Notes under the pieces: generated by a model
Told to the model about the DNA's origin: nothing
Databases searched by the model: none
Seen by the model: the letters and a program-made list of their open reading frames with translations, nothing else
Made by a program: the position numbers and the translations under genes
Assembly: GCF_042429235.1 (NCBI RefSeq)
Contig: NZ_JBHMBA010000001.1
Direction: 5' to 3' (one strand)
From: Arthrobacter_B citreus
GTDB lineage: Bacteria > Actinomycetota > Actinomycetes > Actinomycetales > Micrococcaceae
DNA length: 64,000 nucleotides
Part shown: piece after piece, positions 16,827-25,391 of the stretch
How the letters are laid out: each line of letters opens with the position of its first letter
How positions within the stretch are numbered: position 1 is the first letter of the stretch

Positions 16827-18522
16827 CGCGGGAATTGGAGGATTTGGGGCCGCCCCGGGGTCGAGGCTTGGAGGACTTGGGGTGGTCCCGGAGCTGGGAC
16901 TTGGCCGAGCTCTGGGACGAGGAGGAATTCGGCCTGTCCTGAAGCGCGGATTGGGGTGAGCTTTGGGGCTTGGGTGAGCTTTGGGACGAGCTTTGGCGCT
17001 TGGACGAGCTTTGGGGCGAGTTTTGGGGCTTGGTCGAGCTTTGGGGCTTGGGCGAGTTTTGGGCCGAGCTTCGGGACTTGGTCGAGCTTCGGAGCTTGGC
17101 CCAGCTTCGGGTCCCGACCCAGGCCCGGGTCTTGGCCACGGTCCGCAGCAGGGGTCTGGACAAGTTCCCGGGCCGGACCCGGATCTGGCGTGCCAGGATC
17201 AGGCCGATGCATGCCGCGGCCAACGCCGGCACGGCACCGGCAACAAAGATGGCTGCCTGCGGGCCAAGGACTTCGGCCAGCCAGCCGGTGAGGGGTCCGC
17301 CCACGGCCTGTCCGCCAATGAGCACCATAATGTACAGGCTCATCACCCGGCCGCGGATCTGCACCGGAGTGGTGGACTGCACCAGCTGGTTGGCGCTGGT
17401 GATGAACTGCATGGAGCAGAATCCGGCCACGATCATCGCTGCACCAAAAACCGCAAGTGACGGCGAAAAGGCGGATACCGCCAGTGCACAGCCGTAGCCG
17501 GCCGCGCTGACAATGACGGTTCGCAGCCGCAGCGTCCGGCGCCGGGTCGATGCGACGGCGCCGGCGAGTGCGCCGGTGGCCACCAAGGTGTTCAGGAGCC
17601 CGAAACCATTGGCGCCGCTGCGGAATACCTGGTCTGCGAAGGCGGCCATGAGCACCGGAGTGCTCAGGGCAAAAACCGACACAAAAGCACACACGGCCAT
17701 GGGCCAGAACACGGTGGGAGTGGTGCGTGCATACCGCGCCCCTTCCCGGAGCATGCCCTTGGTGCGGGGCGCAGGTTCGGTCTTGAAAAGCTGGTCGGTA
17801 CGCAAGCGTCCCAGCATGAACACGGTATAGGCGCATGCTCCGGCGTTGATGGCGAAGGCCCAGCCGCCACCAACTGCGCCGATCAGCACCCCGGCGATCG
17901 CTGGTCCCACCATGGCACCGAGCTGGAAGACGGAGGAGCTCACGCTCAGGGCGTTGCGCAGGTGCTGAGGCCCCACCATTTCGTGGACAAACACCTGGCG
18001 TGCGGGTTGGTCAATAACGGTCACCATGCCAAGTGCCAGTGCCACGATGTAGACGTGCCACACCTGGACCGCACCTGTCAGGGCCAATGCCGCCAAACCC
18101 AGGGCAAGGACAGCGGCGGCGGACTGGCTCACCATCAGCAGGATGCGTTTGGAATACCGGTCGGCCACCATTCCGCCCAGCGGTCCGAGCAGCAGCGTGG
18201 GAAGGAACTGGAACGCGGTGGTGACTCCAACAGCGGTAACGCTCCCGGACAGCTCGAGTACCAGCCAGTCCTGCGCAATGCGCTGCATCCAGATGGCCAC
18301 CACGGCCACGAGATGGGCGGCTGTGAAGAGCCGGAAGTTGAGGATGCGCAGGGAAGCGAAGGTGTCGCGCCAAGGCAGGGGATCGGATCGGGTTGGTGTG
18401 TGGCCGGAAGAGTCCTGAGGGGAAGGGTGCTGGGGTGCGCGGTGTGCCAAGGGACGTCCTGTAAGCGAAGAAGCGGGTGCAGTGCTGGGTGCGCTGGTGC
18501 GACTCAGCCTAGTGGGGGACAA
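16813..18522 (-). CDS. MFS exporter (EntS-like) with long low-complexity C-terminal tail
   Basis: Drug/siderophore-type major facilitator (MFS_3/EntS group): FRLFTAAHLVAVVAIWMQRIAQDWLVLELSGS opens TM1-TM2, and GPLGGMVADRYSKR is the loop 2-3 signature. Twelve helices span about residues 60-445. The remaining ~115 residues are an unusual Ser/Lys/Gln/Pro tail built from short degenerate repeats (SSPKPQSS-like), then Arg/Ser-rich; it must be cytoplasmic. The first codon is a TTG and the first ~50 residues are Ser/Pro-rich, so the true start may lie inside (a TTG at 18450 follows AGGA). It is divergent from a LysR regulator that may control it. Substrate unknown. Confidence 0.85.
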   Translation of the reverse strand: MSPTRLSRTSAPSTAPASSLTGRPLAHRAPQHPSPQDSSGHTPTRSDPLPWRDTFASLRILNFRLFTAAHLVAVVAIWMQRIAQDWLVLELSGSVTAVGVTTAFQFLPTLLLGPLGGMVADRYSKRILLMVSQSAAAVLALGLAALALTGAVQVWHVYIVALALGMVTVIDQPARQVFVHEMVGPQHLRNALSVSSSVFQLGAMVGPAIAGVLIGAVGGGWAFAINAGACAYTVFMLGRLRTDQLFKTEPAPRTKGMLREGARYARTTPTVFWPMAVCAFVSVFALSTPVLMAAFADQVFRSGANGFGLLNTLVATGALAGAVASTRRRTLRLRTVIVSAAGYGCALAVSAFSPSLAVFGAAMIVAGFCSMQFITSANQLVQSTTPVQIRGRVMSLYIMVLIGGQAVGGPLTGWLAEVLGPQAAIFVAGAVPALAAACIGLILARQIRVRPGNLSRPLLRTVAKTRAWVGTRSWAKLRSSTKSRSSAQNSPKPQSSTKPQNSPQSSSKRQSSSQSSPKPQSSPQSALQDRPNSSSSQSSAKSQLRDHPKSSKPRPRGGPKSSNSRARLG

Positions 18523-18634
18523 GCGGGAGTGGGCCGGGTAGGCTCCCTATCAATCCCATTGCGGTTTGTTATAGGAGGGCCCATGCTTGCTGCGATCGGA
18601 TATAGCGAGCTACCGAGCAACCGGAGGAAACACA

Positions 18635-19522
18635 ATGTATGAGCCCGCACAGCTGCTGAGTTTCCTCACCGTGGCGGAAACGCTGAGCTTCACGGGAGCG
18701 GCGGCGCGGCTGAACCTGGCCCAGCCCACCGTCAGCCAGCATGTCCGCAAGCTCGAAGCAGCGTGCGGCCGGATCCTCCTGGAGCGCGACACCCAGACGG
18801 TTCGCCTGACCGACAACGGTGATGCCATGGCGGGTTTTGCCCGGAACATCCTGGCCGCGCATCACAGTGCTGAGTCATATTTCTCCGGTTCCGCGATGCG
18901 GGGCCGGATCCGCTTCGGCAGTGCCGATGATCTGTCCCTGACCCGTTTGCCGGATATCCTTCGCCGCTTCCGCCGGCTCTATCCGCAGATCAACCTTGAG
19001 CTGACAGTGAGCCAGAGCGACCGCCTGCACCGGCGGCTGCAGGCCGGGCAGCTCGATCTGGTGTTCATTAAGACCGCCGCCAACACGGAGCAGGTAACGG
19101 GCACCGGCCAGGGAGCTAATCCCGGCCAGGGGACTGATGTCCGCCGCGACCGGTTTGTGTGGGTTGGGCTCAAGGAGACAGTCCTGGAGCAGGGTGCGCC
19201 GGTTCCCCTTGTGGCCTATCCGCATCCGAGCCTGAGTCGGCGTTTTGCCATTGAGGCGCTGGAAGCCGCCGGGCGAACATGGCGGGTCACCTGCAACACC
19301 CGGGAGGTCAATGGGATCCTGGCCGCAACTCGGGCCGGGATCGGGCTGTCGGTGCTGCCTTCGTCCCTTGTTCCCGCCGATCTGGAAAAAGTGGGCAGGA
19401 GGCTGGACCTGCCGCCGCTCGGTGAGGTGGACTTCACCCTGATGACCAACCCGCTGGCCAACCGTGACGTCGTCGACGTGCTCGCCGCTGCCATCGCCGA
19501 CAACGTGGTGGCCGGCGTCTAA
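18635..19522 (+). CDS. LysR-family transcriptional regulator
   Basis: A 295-residue LTTR. The ATG at 18635 is preceded by GGAGG at ideal distance and starts right at the winged HTH (LLSFLTVAETLSFTGAAARLNLAQPTVSQHVRKLE, residues 6-40). The effector-binding domain follows, beginning GRIRFGSADDLSLTRLP. An insertion with Gly/Asn (TGTGQGANPGQGTDV, about 165-180) expands a loop. It is divergent from the MFS exporter with 112 bp between starts; CCTAT (18546) and ATAGG (18571) there are a possible dyad for its binding. The 3' neighbour converges. Confidence 0.9.
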   Translation: MYEPAQLLSFLTVAETLSFTGAAARLNLAQPTVSQHVRKLEAACGRILLERDTQTVRLTDNGDAMAGFARNILAAHHSAESYFSGSAMRGRIRFGSADDLSLTRLPDILRRFRRLYPQINLELTVSQSDRLHRRLQAGQLDLVFIKTAANTEQVTGTGQGANPGQGTDVRRDRFVWVGLKETVLEQGAPVPLVAYPHPSLSRRFAIEALEAAGRTWRVTCNTREVNGILAATRAGIGLSVLPSSLVPADLEKVGRRLDLPPLGEVDFTLMTNPLANRDVVDVLAAAIADNVVAGV

Positions 19523-19550
19523 AGCGGGACGCGTCTGGGGCCGAGGCGGC

Positions 19551-20576
19551 TTAAGCTTCGGGAACCGGCCCGGTGCTGCCCCTCACCTGCAGGGTGGTGG
19601 TAAAAACGGTTCCGGCGGCACCCTCATCACCGGCCGAGCGTTCCGGAGCGGGATGCAGCAGGTCGTGGAGCCGCTGCCATGCCTGCTCTCCGAGCTGGTT
19701 CAACGGCACGGTGGCCGTGGTCAGCGGGGGAGAGGTGTAGGAGGAGAACTCAATGTCATCGAACCCCGTGACTGACATTTCCGCGGGCACCGAAACTCCA
19801 TGCTCGTGCAGCCCGCTGAGCAAACCCATCGCCACCAGGTCATTGAAGGCCAGAATGCCGGTGGCCTTGGTTGCCACCACGGCGGGAGCGGCATCGTGGC
19901 CGGATGCAAAGCTGACGCCCCCGGGCAGGATCTGCATGTTGACCTCCGGATGCGCCGCGGTGAATCGCTCCAGTCCCTGCAGGCGCAGACGGTTGGAAGC
20001 ACTGCTCTCCGGCCCGGAGAGGAAAGCCATCCTGCGGTGTCCCAGGGCGAACAGGTGCTCGGCGAGATTCAAGATGCCGTCGGCATAATCCACAGTCAGG
20101 GTGGGGGTGGTGCCGGACAGAGTCCGGTTGATCAGCACCATGGGCTGCAGGCTCGGCGCCAAAGCCTCGAGTTCCTGGTCACTCATTCGCGGGGCACAGA
20201 GGACGACGCCGTCGCCCCGGCGCCGCGCATCGGAGGCCAGGACATGCTCCTCGCTTGAGGTCTCCGAAGAATCCGCAATCAGCACGCGGTACCCATCCCG
20301 GGCGGCAGCCATGCTCACGCCGCGGAGTACGGCTTGGAACATTGGGTTGGCCAAGTCGGGAACCAGGACGCCGATCGTCTCACTTTTGCCCAGCGCCAGG
20401 CTTCGGCCCAGGGGATTGGGGTGGTACTGCAGTTCCTCCGCCGCTGCCCGGACCCGGGCGGCGATGCCGCTGTCAACGGTAAAGCTGCCGTTCATGACGC
20501 GCGAAACCGTGGCGAGGGAAACACCGGCTCGGTTGGCGACATCGGCAATTCCAATGCGGCGGGGCTGCTTAGTCAT
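19551..20576 (-). CDS. LacI-family transcriptional regulator (1)
   Basis: A 341-residue LacI/GalR repressor: HTH at residues 8-30 (IADVANRAGVSLATVSRVMN), hinge helix ending LGRSLALGKS, then the periplasmic-binding-type effector domain beginning TIGVLVPDLANPMFQAVLRG. It is divergent from the oxidoreductase operon starting at 20736, and the 160-bp gap holds a 20-bp near-perfect LacI palindrome (20645-20664), which suggests autoregulation and control of that operon. The ligand is probably a sugar acid or oligosaccharide from the pathway encoded around it. Confidence 0.93.
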   Translation of the reverse strand: MTKQPRRIGIADVANRAGVSLATVSRVMNGSFTVDSGIAARVRAAAEELQYHPNPLGRSLALGKSETIGVLVPDLANPMFQAVLRGVSMAAARDGYRVLIADSSETSSEEHVLASDARRRGDGVVLCAPRMSDQELEALAPSLQPMVLINRTLSGTTPTLTVDYADGILNLAEHLFALGHRRMAFLSGPESSASNRLRLQGLERFTAAHPEVNMQILPGGVSFASGHDAAPAVVATKATGILAFNDLVAMGLLSGLHEHGVSVPAEMSVTGFDDIEFSSYTSPPLTTATVPLNQLGEQAWQRLHDLLHPAPERSAGDEGAAGTVFTTTLQVRGSTGPVPEA

Positions 20577-20644
20577 CTCTGCGGCTATCTCTCGAAGGCG
20601 GATGGATCATTGACGCGCTGTCTGCGGTTTGATAAGCATATGCC

Positions 20645-20664
20645 ATGAGAAAGCGTTTTCTCAT
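20645..20664. promoter_or_regulatory. LacI-type operator between regulator and catabolic operon
   Basis: ATGAGAAAGCGTTTTCTCAT: a 20-bp dyad broken at only one symmetric pair, centred on CG. It lies 69 bases upstream of the LacI gene and 72 bases upstream of the divergent oxidoreductase gene. It shares the core GAAA(A/G)CG(N)TTTC with the sites near 15111, 15233, 27472 and 33730. Confidence 0.85.
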
Positions 20665-20735
20665 GCAGTCCGCCTGCAGTGTCAGGGCACTGCCCCGCGG
20701 TGCGGAGACTCCCGCCGCCCTCGAAAGGAACAGTC

Positions 20736-22160
20736 ATGCCTCCCGCAGTTAGCAGCGCCGCTACCTCAGCCGCCGAGTCCGCCTCCGGAACCGCCTCTGA
20801 AGGAGGGGCAGCCAAAGCCCGGCTGGCACTGGTGGGCACGGGTGCGCGGTCGGAAATGTACATCCGCGCCGTCCTGACCGATCACGCGGATTCCGCTGAA
20901 CTGGCGGGCCTGAGCGACGTCAACCCGGGCCGGGTGGAGTATTACCAGCGGCTCGTGAAAGAGGTGGGGGCAGGCTCGGTGCCGGCGCCCCAGGTCTTTG
21001 ACCCCGCCGACCTCACCGCGTTTATCCAGGGCAACGGCATCACCCGCGTCATCATCACAACCCCCGATTACACCCATGCCGACTACGTGGTCGAAGCGCT
21101 GCATGCCGGCGCCGACGTGGTGGTGGAAAAGCCGCTGACGATCGATGCCGAGGGTTGCCGGCGCATCAACGAGGCCGTTGCCGAAACCGGCCGCAGCGTG
21201 GTGGTGACCTTCAATTACCGCTATTCCCCGCGCAACAGCGCCCTGAAGGAGATCGTTTCCAGCGGCGTCATTGGAACCGTCACCTCCGTGGACTTCACCT
21301 GGGTCCTGGACACGGTTCACGGCGCGGACTACTTCCGCCGCTGGCACCGCCAAAAGGAGAACTCCGGCGGCCTGCTGGTGCACAAGGCCTCCCACCACTT
21401 TGACCTGGTGAACTGGTGGATCAATGATTCACCGGCGCGCGTCTATGCCTCCGGCGGGCTGCGGTTCTACGGGGCCGAGAACGCCTCAAACCGGGGACTG
21501 GGAGAGCGCCCGGAACGCGGCACCTTTGACGCCGAAACGAAGGATCCCTTTGCCTTGGACCTGCGCGACGATCCCCGGCTGCGAGAGCTGTACCTGGATA
21601 CGGAGCACCTGGACGGCTACCGCCGTGACCTGGATGTCTTTTCCGAGGGCATCACCATCGAGGACAACCTGGCGCTGGTGGTTGATTACGACGGCGGCCC
21701 CACGCTCAGCTACTCGCTCAACGCCCACAGCCCCTGGGAAGGCTACCGCGTGGCCATCAACGGCACGGAAGGCCGGGCCGAACTCGAAGTGGTGGAGCGC
21801 GCCGCAGTCACGGGCAGCACCGACACCAAGAACGTCCTTGACCCCTCCGCCACACCGGTCACCGAGGATGACGCGGTGCGCGTGAACGGCGAACGGCTGG
21901 TGGTGCAGCGGCACTGGGAGCCCGCCTACGAAGTGCCGATCCTGAACGGCGCCGGCAGCCACGGCGGCGGCGACGCCCTGCTGCTCTCGGATCTGTTCAA
22001 CGGACCGGGCGAGGACCCGCTGGGCCGGCCATCCGGCTACCTGGACGGACTCCGCGCGGTGGCCGTGGGAATCGCCGGCAACGAATCCCTGGCCACGGGA
22101 CTGCCGGTGCGCATCACTGAACTGGGCCTTGGCGCAGAGCTCCGCCGGGACGCACAGTAA
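20736..22160 (+). CDS. Gfo/Idh/MocA oxidoreductase
   Basis: NAD(P)-dependent sugar oxidoreductase of 474 residues; ATG 20736 follows GAAAGGA. The Rossmann motif is ALVGTGARSEMYIRAV (about 30-45), and EKPLTIDAEGCRRI is the family's conserved EKP motif whose Lys is in the active site. FRRWHRQKENSGGLLVHKASHHFDLVNWWI carries the C-terminal-domain His residues. The C-terminal domain is longer than in typical inositol dehydrogenases, with an inserted region around GLGERPERGTFDAETKDPFALDL seen in rhamnogalacturonan/pectin-type family members. It is first in an operon with an epimerase and a dehydratase (1-4 base overlaps), so it likely oxidises a pectin-derived sugar. Confidence 0.9.
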   Translation: MPPAVSSAATSAAESASGTASEGGAAKARLALVGTGARSEMYIRAVLTDHADSAELAGLSDVNPGRVEYYQRLVKEVGAGSVPAPQVFDPADLTAFIQGNGITRVIITTPDYTHADYVVEALHAGADVVVEKPLTIDAEGCRRINEAVAETGRSVVVTFNYRYSPRNSALKEIVSSGVIGTVTSVDFTWVLDTVHGADYFRRWHRQKENSGGLLVHKASHHFDLVNWWINDSPARVYASGGLRFYGAENASNRGLGERPERGTFDAETKDPFALDLRDDPRLRELYLDTEHLDGYRRDLDVFSEGITIEDNLALVVDYDGGPTLSYSLNAHSPWEGYRVAINGTEGRAELEVVERAAVTGSTDTKNVLDPSATPVTEDDAVRVNGERLVVQRHWEPAYEVPILNGAGSHGGGDALLLSDLFNGPGEDPLGRPSGYLDGLRAVAVGIAGNESLATGLPVRITELGLGAELRRDAQ

Positions 22161-23134
22161 TGCGCGCCGAGACCGGCCGGCAGCAGGAACAGACCGGCCT
22201 GGCGGGAGAGCGGGCCCGGGACAAGGAAGTTGTGCTGGTCACCGGAGGTTCGGGACGCTTGGGCCGCAGCGTGGTTGCCGGACTCGCCGCTGCGGGTTAC
22301 GCAGTGGTTTCAGCGGACCGGGAGGCGATCGCTCACGTGCCCGACGGCGTCGTGCAGGAAGCGGTTGACCTGACGGCTCCGGGCGAGGCGGCCCGCTTGA
22401 TGGCCGCTCACAGCCCCGACGCCGTGATCCACTTGGCCGCCATCGCTGTTCCCTTCAGCGCGCCCGAGAATGTCATCTTGGAGACGAATGCCAAGCTGGC
22501 GTTCGCTGTGCTCGAAGCGGCCACCAACGCCGGCGTGGAGCGCATCATCACGGCCAGCAGCCCCACGGTGCTTGGTTACGGCAACCCGGCGGGCTGGCTG
22601 CCCGAAGCCCTGCCGCTGGACGAGAACACCACTCCCCGGCCATGGAATGCCTACGCCCTGTCCAAACTGCTCGCGGAGCAGACCATGCAGATGTTCGCGG
22701 CAGCCAACGGCGAGCGGATCCGGTATGCGGCCTTCCGGCCGTGTTTCGTCATCTCTCCCGAGGAATGGGACGGCGCACCCACGCAGCAGGGACACACGCT
22801 GTCCGAGCGGCTGCAGGATCCAGAACTGTCCGCGCCCGCCCTGTTCAACTACCTGGACGCACGGGATGCGGCCGATTTCCTGGTTGTCCTGCTGCGGAAG
22901 CTTCCGGAAATCCCGAACGCGCAGGTCTTTTTCGTGGGGGCCGCCGATGCCCTGGCGGATGCTCCGCTGGCTGATCTGATGCCGCGGTTTGTCCCCGGCA
23001 GCGAGGACCTTGCCGCCGGCCTGACCGGTTCCTCGCCGGCCTTCTCCATTGCCAAAGCCCGGGAAATGCTGGGCTGGGAGCCGCGCCGGTCATGGCGGTC
23101 GGAGCTGCGGCTGTCCACGGAGAGCGCACAGTGA
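22160..23134 (+). CDS. NAD-dependent epimerase/dehydratase (extended SDR)
   Basis: A 324-residue extended SDR. GGSGRLGRSVVAGLAAAG is the NAD-binding motif, IHLAAIAVP the second strand, and YALSK (in PWNAYALSKLLAEQTM) gives the catalytic Tyr and Lys. It resembles uronate dehydrogenase and UDP-sugar epimerase relatives; in a pectin context oxidation of a uronic acid is plausible but not proven. The first ~20 residues are polar and precede the fold. ATG overlaps the preceding TAA by one base, and the stop overlaps the next GTG, so the three genes are coupled. Confidence 0.87.
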   Translation: MRAETGRQQEQTGLAGERARDKEVVLVTGGSGRLGRSVVAGLAAAGYAVVSADREAIAHVPDGVVQEAVDLTAPGEAARLMAAHSPDAVIHLAAIAVPFSAPENVILETNAKLAFAVLEAATNAGVERIITASSPTVLGYGNPAGWLPEALPLDENTTPRPWNAYALSKLLAEQTMQMFAAANGERIRYAAFRPCFVISPEEWDGAPTQQGHTLSERLQDPELSAPALFNYLDARDAADFLVVLLRKLPEIPNAQVFFVGAADALADAPLADLMPRFVPGSEDLAAGLTGSSPAFSIAKAREMLGWEPRRSWRSELRLSTESAQ

Positions 23135-24213
23135 CCGCCCCGAAGATCACCGGGCTGAGCACGCGCCTGTTAACGCTTCCGCTGCACCGGCCTTGGGGGG
23201 CCGGTGCAGCGGAGAACCATGTCATAGTCACTAAAATCGCCACCGAAGCCGGCACCGGATCCGGCTTCTCGTGGACCCCAACCATTGGACCGCACGCCGT
23301 GCAGGCGCTGCTGGACCATGACGTCAGGGATTTTGTGCTCGGCCGCCCGGCCGAGCCCGAGGTGCTGTGGGACCTCCTCTGGAAGCACCTGCATGAAGCC
23401 GGGGGCGGCGGACTGACCACCATCGCCATGGCCGGCGTCGACCTGGCTCTGTGGGACCTGCAGGCGCGGACCGCCGGGCGTTCCGTGGCGGACCATCTGG
23501 GCCGGCGGCACGAAAGCGCCGCCGTCTACGGGTCAGGCGTGAACCTGCACTATTCCCAGGCGGAGCTGGTGGAACAGGTTCAGCGCTGGGTTGCCGAAGG
23601 CAAACAGGCCGTCAAGATCAAGGTGGGGAAACCCGACCTGGCCGAGGACGTCGACCGGGTGTCCGCGGTCCGTGACGTCCTGGGGCCGCACCGCAGGCTC
23701 ATGATCGACGCCAACCAGCGCTGGGACCTGCCCGCCGCCCTGCAGGCCGTGGACGCACTGTCACCCTTCGGGCTGGAATGGCTCGAGGAGCCGCTCCGTG
23801 CCGATGATCTGTGGGCCTACAAGCAGCTGCGCCGCAGCACCTCGGTGCCGATAGCCCTGGGCGAGAACGTGCACAACATCTACCGGTTCCGCGATTTCAT
23901 CACCGCGGGCGCCGTCGATATCGTGCAGCCCAATATCGTGCGGGTGGGTGGAATTACCCCGTTCCGGCGGATCGTGGAACTCGCGCGGACACACAGCCTC
24001 CGGGTTGCTCCGCACCTGCTGCCGGAGCTGTCCGGCCAGCTTGCGCTCACCTTGGCGGAACCGGTGTGGGTGGAAGACGTGGAGGACGCTTCCTTCGGCC
24101 AGCTGGGCGCGCTCAGTGGAGACGCGCCGGTGCGGATTGCCGGCGGCGTTTTGACGGCGTCCGGAACTCCGGGGCTGGGCCTGGACTTCGTCCACACCCT
24201 GCCCCGGAGCTAG
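23131..24213 (+). CDS. Mandelate racemase/muconate lactonizing enzyme family dehydratase
   Basis: Enolase-superfamily enzyme of 360 residues, starting at a GTG that overlaps the previous stop (GTGA). The barrel motifs are K162-I-K164 (catalytic lysine strand), metal ligands D193, E219 and E245, and H295 in VAPHLLPEL. This KxK plus His set is that of sugar-acid dehydratases and racemases. With an oxidoreductase and an SDR upstream it most likely dehydrates an aldonate or uronate-derived acid. The 5' part of the gene contains a perfect 15-bp inverted repeat (23178-23213). Confidence 0.9.
   Translation: MTAPKITGLSTRLLTLPLHRPWGAGAAENHVIVTKIATEAGTGSGFSWTPTIGPHAVQALLDHDVRDFVLGRPAEPEVLWDLLWKHLHEAGGGGLTTIAMAGVDLALWDLQARTAGRSVADHLGRRHESAAVYGSGVNLHYSQAELVEQVQRWVAEGKQAVKIKVGKPDLAEDVDRVSAVRDVLGPHRRLMIDANQRWDLPAALQAVDALSPFGLEWLEEPLRADDLWAYKQLRRSTSVPIALGENVHNIYRFRDFITAGAVDIVQPNIVRVGGITPFRRIVELARTHSLRVAPHLLPELSGQLALTLAEPVWVEDVEDASFGQLGALSGDAPVRIAGGVLTASGTPGLGLDFVHTLPRS
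23178..23213. repeat. Perfect 15-bp inverted repeat inside a coding region
   Basis: TCCGCTGCACCGGCC and its exact complement GGCCGGTGCAGCGGA are separated by TTGGGG. It encodes the LPLHRPWGAGAAE segment of the dehydratase, 47 bases after its start codon. The stem would be very stable in mRNA. Confidence 0.9.
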
Positions 24214-24281
24214 AACCCCGGAGCTAGGGCTCCGGGAGTAGGGCTCCGGAGCTGGAACCCCGGGGCTGGAATCCCGGAGCG

Positions 24282-25391
24282 CTAGAGCTCCAAGGTGGCC
24301 GGCCGCAGCCGGCCGGCCACCGTCACGGCGGGCCAGCGCTCATCGATGCTCAGGGCCCTGACGCCGTCCTCGGCCAGCAGGACGGTGTCCTCGAGTTTCA
24401 CCCCGGGACCGGACGGATTCCAGGCAAAGGCCTGATGCGGAACGATGACGTCGTCCGTGGCATCCGTTGCCCTCGGATCCCGGCCGGCATAGCCTGCGGC
24501 GCCACCCTGATGGTGCAGCCGCCACTGGTCCGGACCGAATCCGTGCGTCTCATACCCCGTGCGCAGCGCCTGCAGGACATCGGAGAGCCGGGCGCCGGGA
24601 ACGGTGGCGGCGAAGGCCGCAGCTTCCACCTCGGCGATGCGGGCCTCGGCGTCGGCCTCCGCCGCATCGGCGGGACCAAAACGCACCCAGCGGGTGACGT
24701 TGGCGATCAGACCGTCGCGCCGTGCGCAGACAACGGCCATGGCGCGGCGTCCCAGCGGAGCCTCGGTGGGCAGCGGATGCCGGTAGCCGGCGCGGGCGGA
24801 GCCGCTGCACAGCAGCACCACCGGGTCCGCTCCGATCTCGACCAGCCGCGCGGCCAGTCCGGCGGCGACCTGCCGCTCGGTCATCTGCGGTTCCGCAACG
24901 GCGAGGACGTCCGTCAGGACCGCGGCCGCATCCCGTGACAGCGCCTCATACCGCGCGGTTTCAGCCGGCAGCAGGGACCGTCGCGCGTCCCGCAGCTCCC
25001 GGGCCAGATCAGCCTCCGCAACCGGCGGGCCGTCCCCTTCGAACCAGTCCTCGGTTTGGTGGAGGTTGGCGTACCAGGGCAGCTCCAACAGGGCCATGCC
25101 CTCGGGGACCTCTTCGGCCGCCAGCCGTTCAGCCTCGTTGTTGTAGGTGACCATGTGGTCGCCGTCGCGCTCCACGAGCACGGCGGCCACCGGATCTCCG
25201 GCGAGGCTGATGTGCACGCGGCTGCCGTCCAGGTACCAGGACAGCGCTGCCTGTGAGGTCAGCAGCACTGACTCGGCTTCCGCGCGGTCCAGGATGTCCA
25301 GGACGCGGCGGCGCTTGATCCGCCGGTCAGCGGCCGACGACGGCGGGACGCGGCGGGCAGCCGTGGCAGCCTCCGGAAGAAGGCCGGTCAT
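24282..25391 (-). CDS. M24-fold (creatinase/aminopeptidase-like) protein, probably metal-free
   Basis: A 369-residue protein with the pita-bread fold of M24 peptidases and creatinase: N-terminal domain (1-140) and the C-terminal domain with CSGSARAGYRHPLPTE, HHQGGAAGY (293-301) and VKLEDTVLLAEDG (331-343). The usual metal-binding Asp pair is missing: the position of the SDxTR Asp is Asn231 (IANVTRWV) and no Asp stands 11 residues before. It may be a creatinase-like hydrolase without metal, or inactive. The ATG overlaps the TGA of the upstream fused oxidoreductase gene (ATGA), so they are coupled. Its role in sugar catabolism is unclear. The stop is followed by degenerate CCGGAGCT repeats up to the convergent gene. 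Confidence 0.8.
   Translation of the reverse strand: MTGLLPEAATAARRVPPSSAADRRIKRRRVLDILDRAEAESVLLTSQAALSWYLDGSRVHISLAGDPVAAVLVERDGDHMVTYNNEAERLAAEEVPEGMALLELPWYANLHQTEDWFEGDGPPVAEADLARELRDARRSLLPAETARYEALSRDAAAVLTDVLAVAEPQMTERQVAAGLAARLVEIGADPVVLLCSGSARAGYRHPLPTEAPLGRRAMAVVCARRDGLIANVTRWVRFGPADAAEADAEARIAEVEAAAFAATVPGARLSDVLQALRTGYETHGFGPDQWRLHHQGGAAGYAGRDPRATDATDDVIVPHQAFAWNPSGPGVKLEDTVLLAEDGVRALSIDERWPAVTVAGRLRPATLEL

Noticed and set aside
18546..18575. CCTAT/ATAGG dyad as a firm LysR site
   Set aside because: Arms are only five bases and lack a clear T-N11-A core; mentioned only as a possibility.
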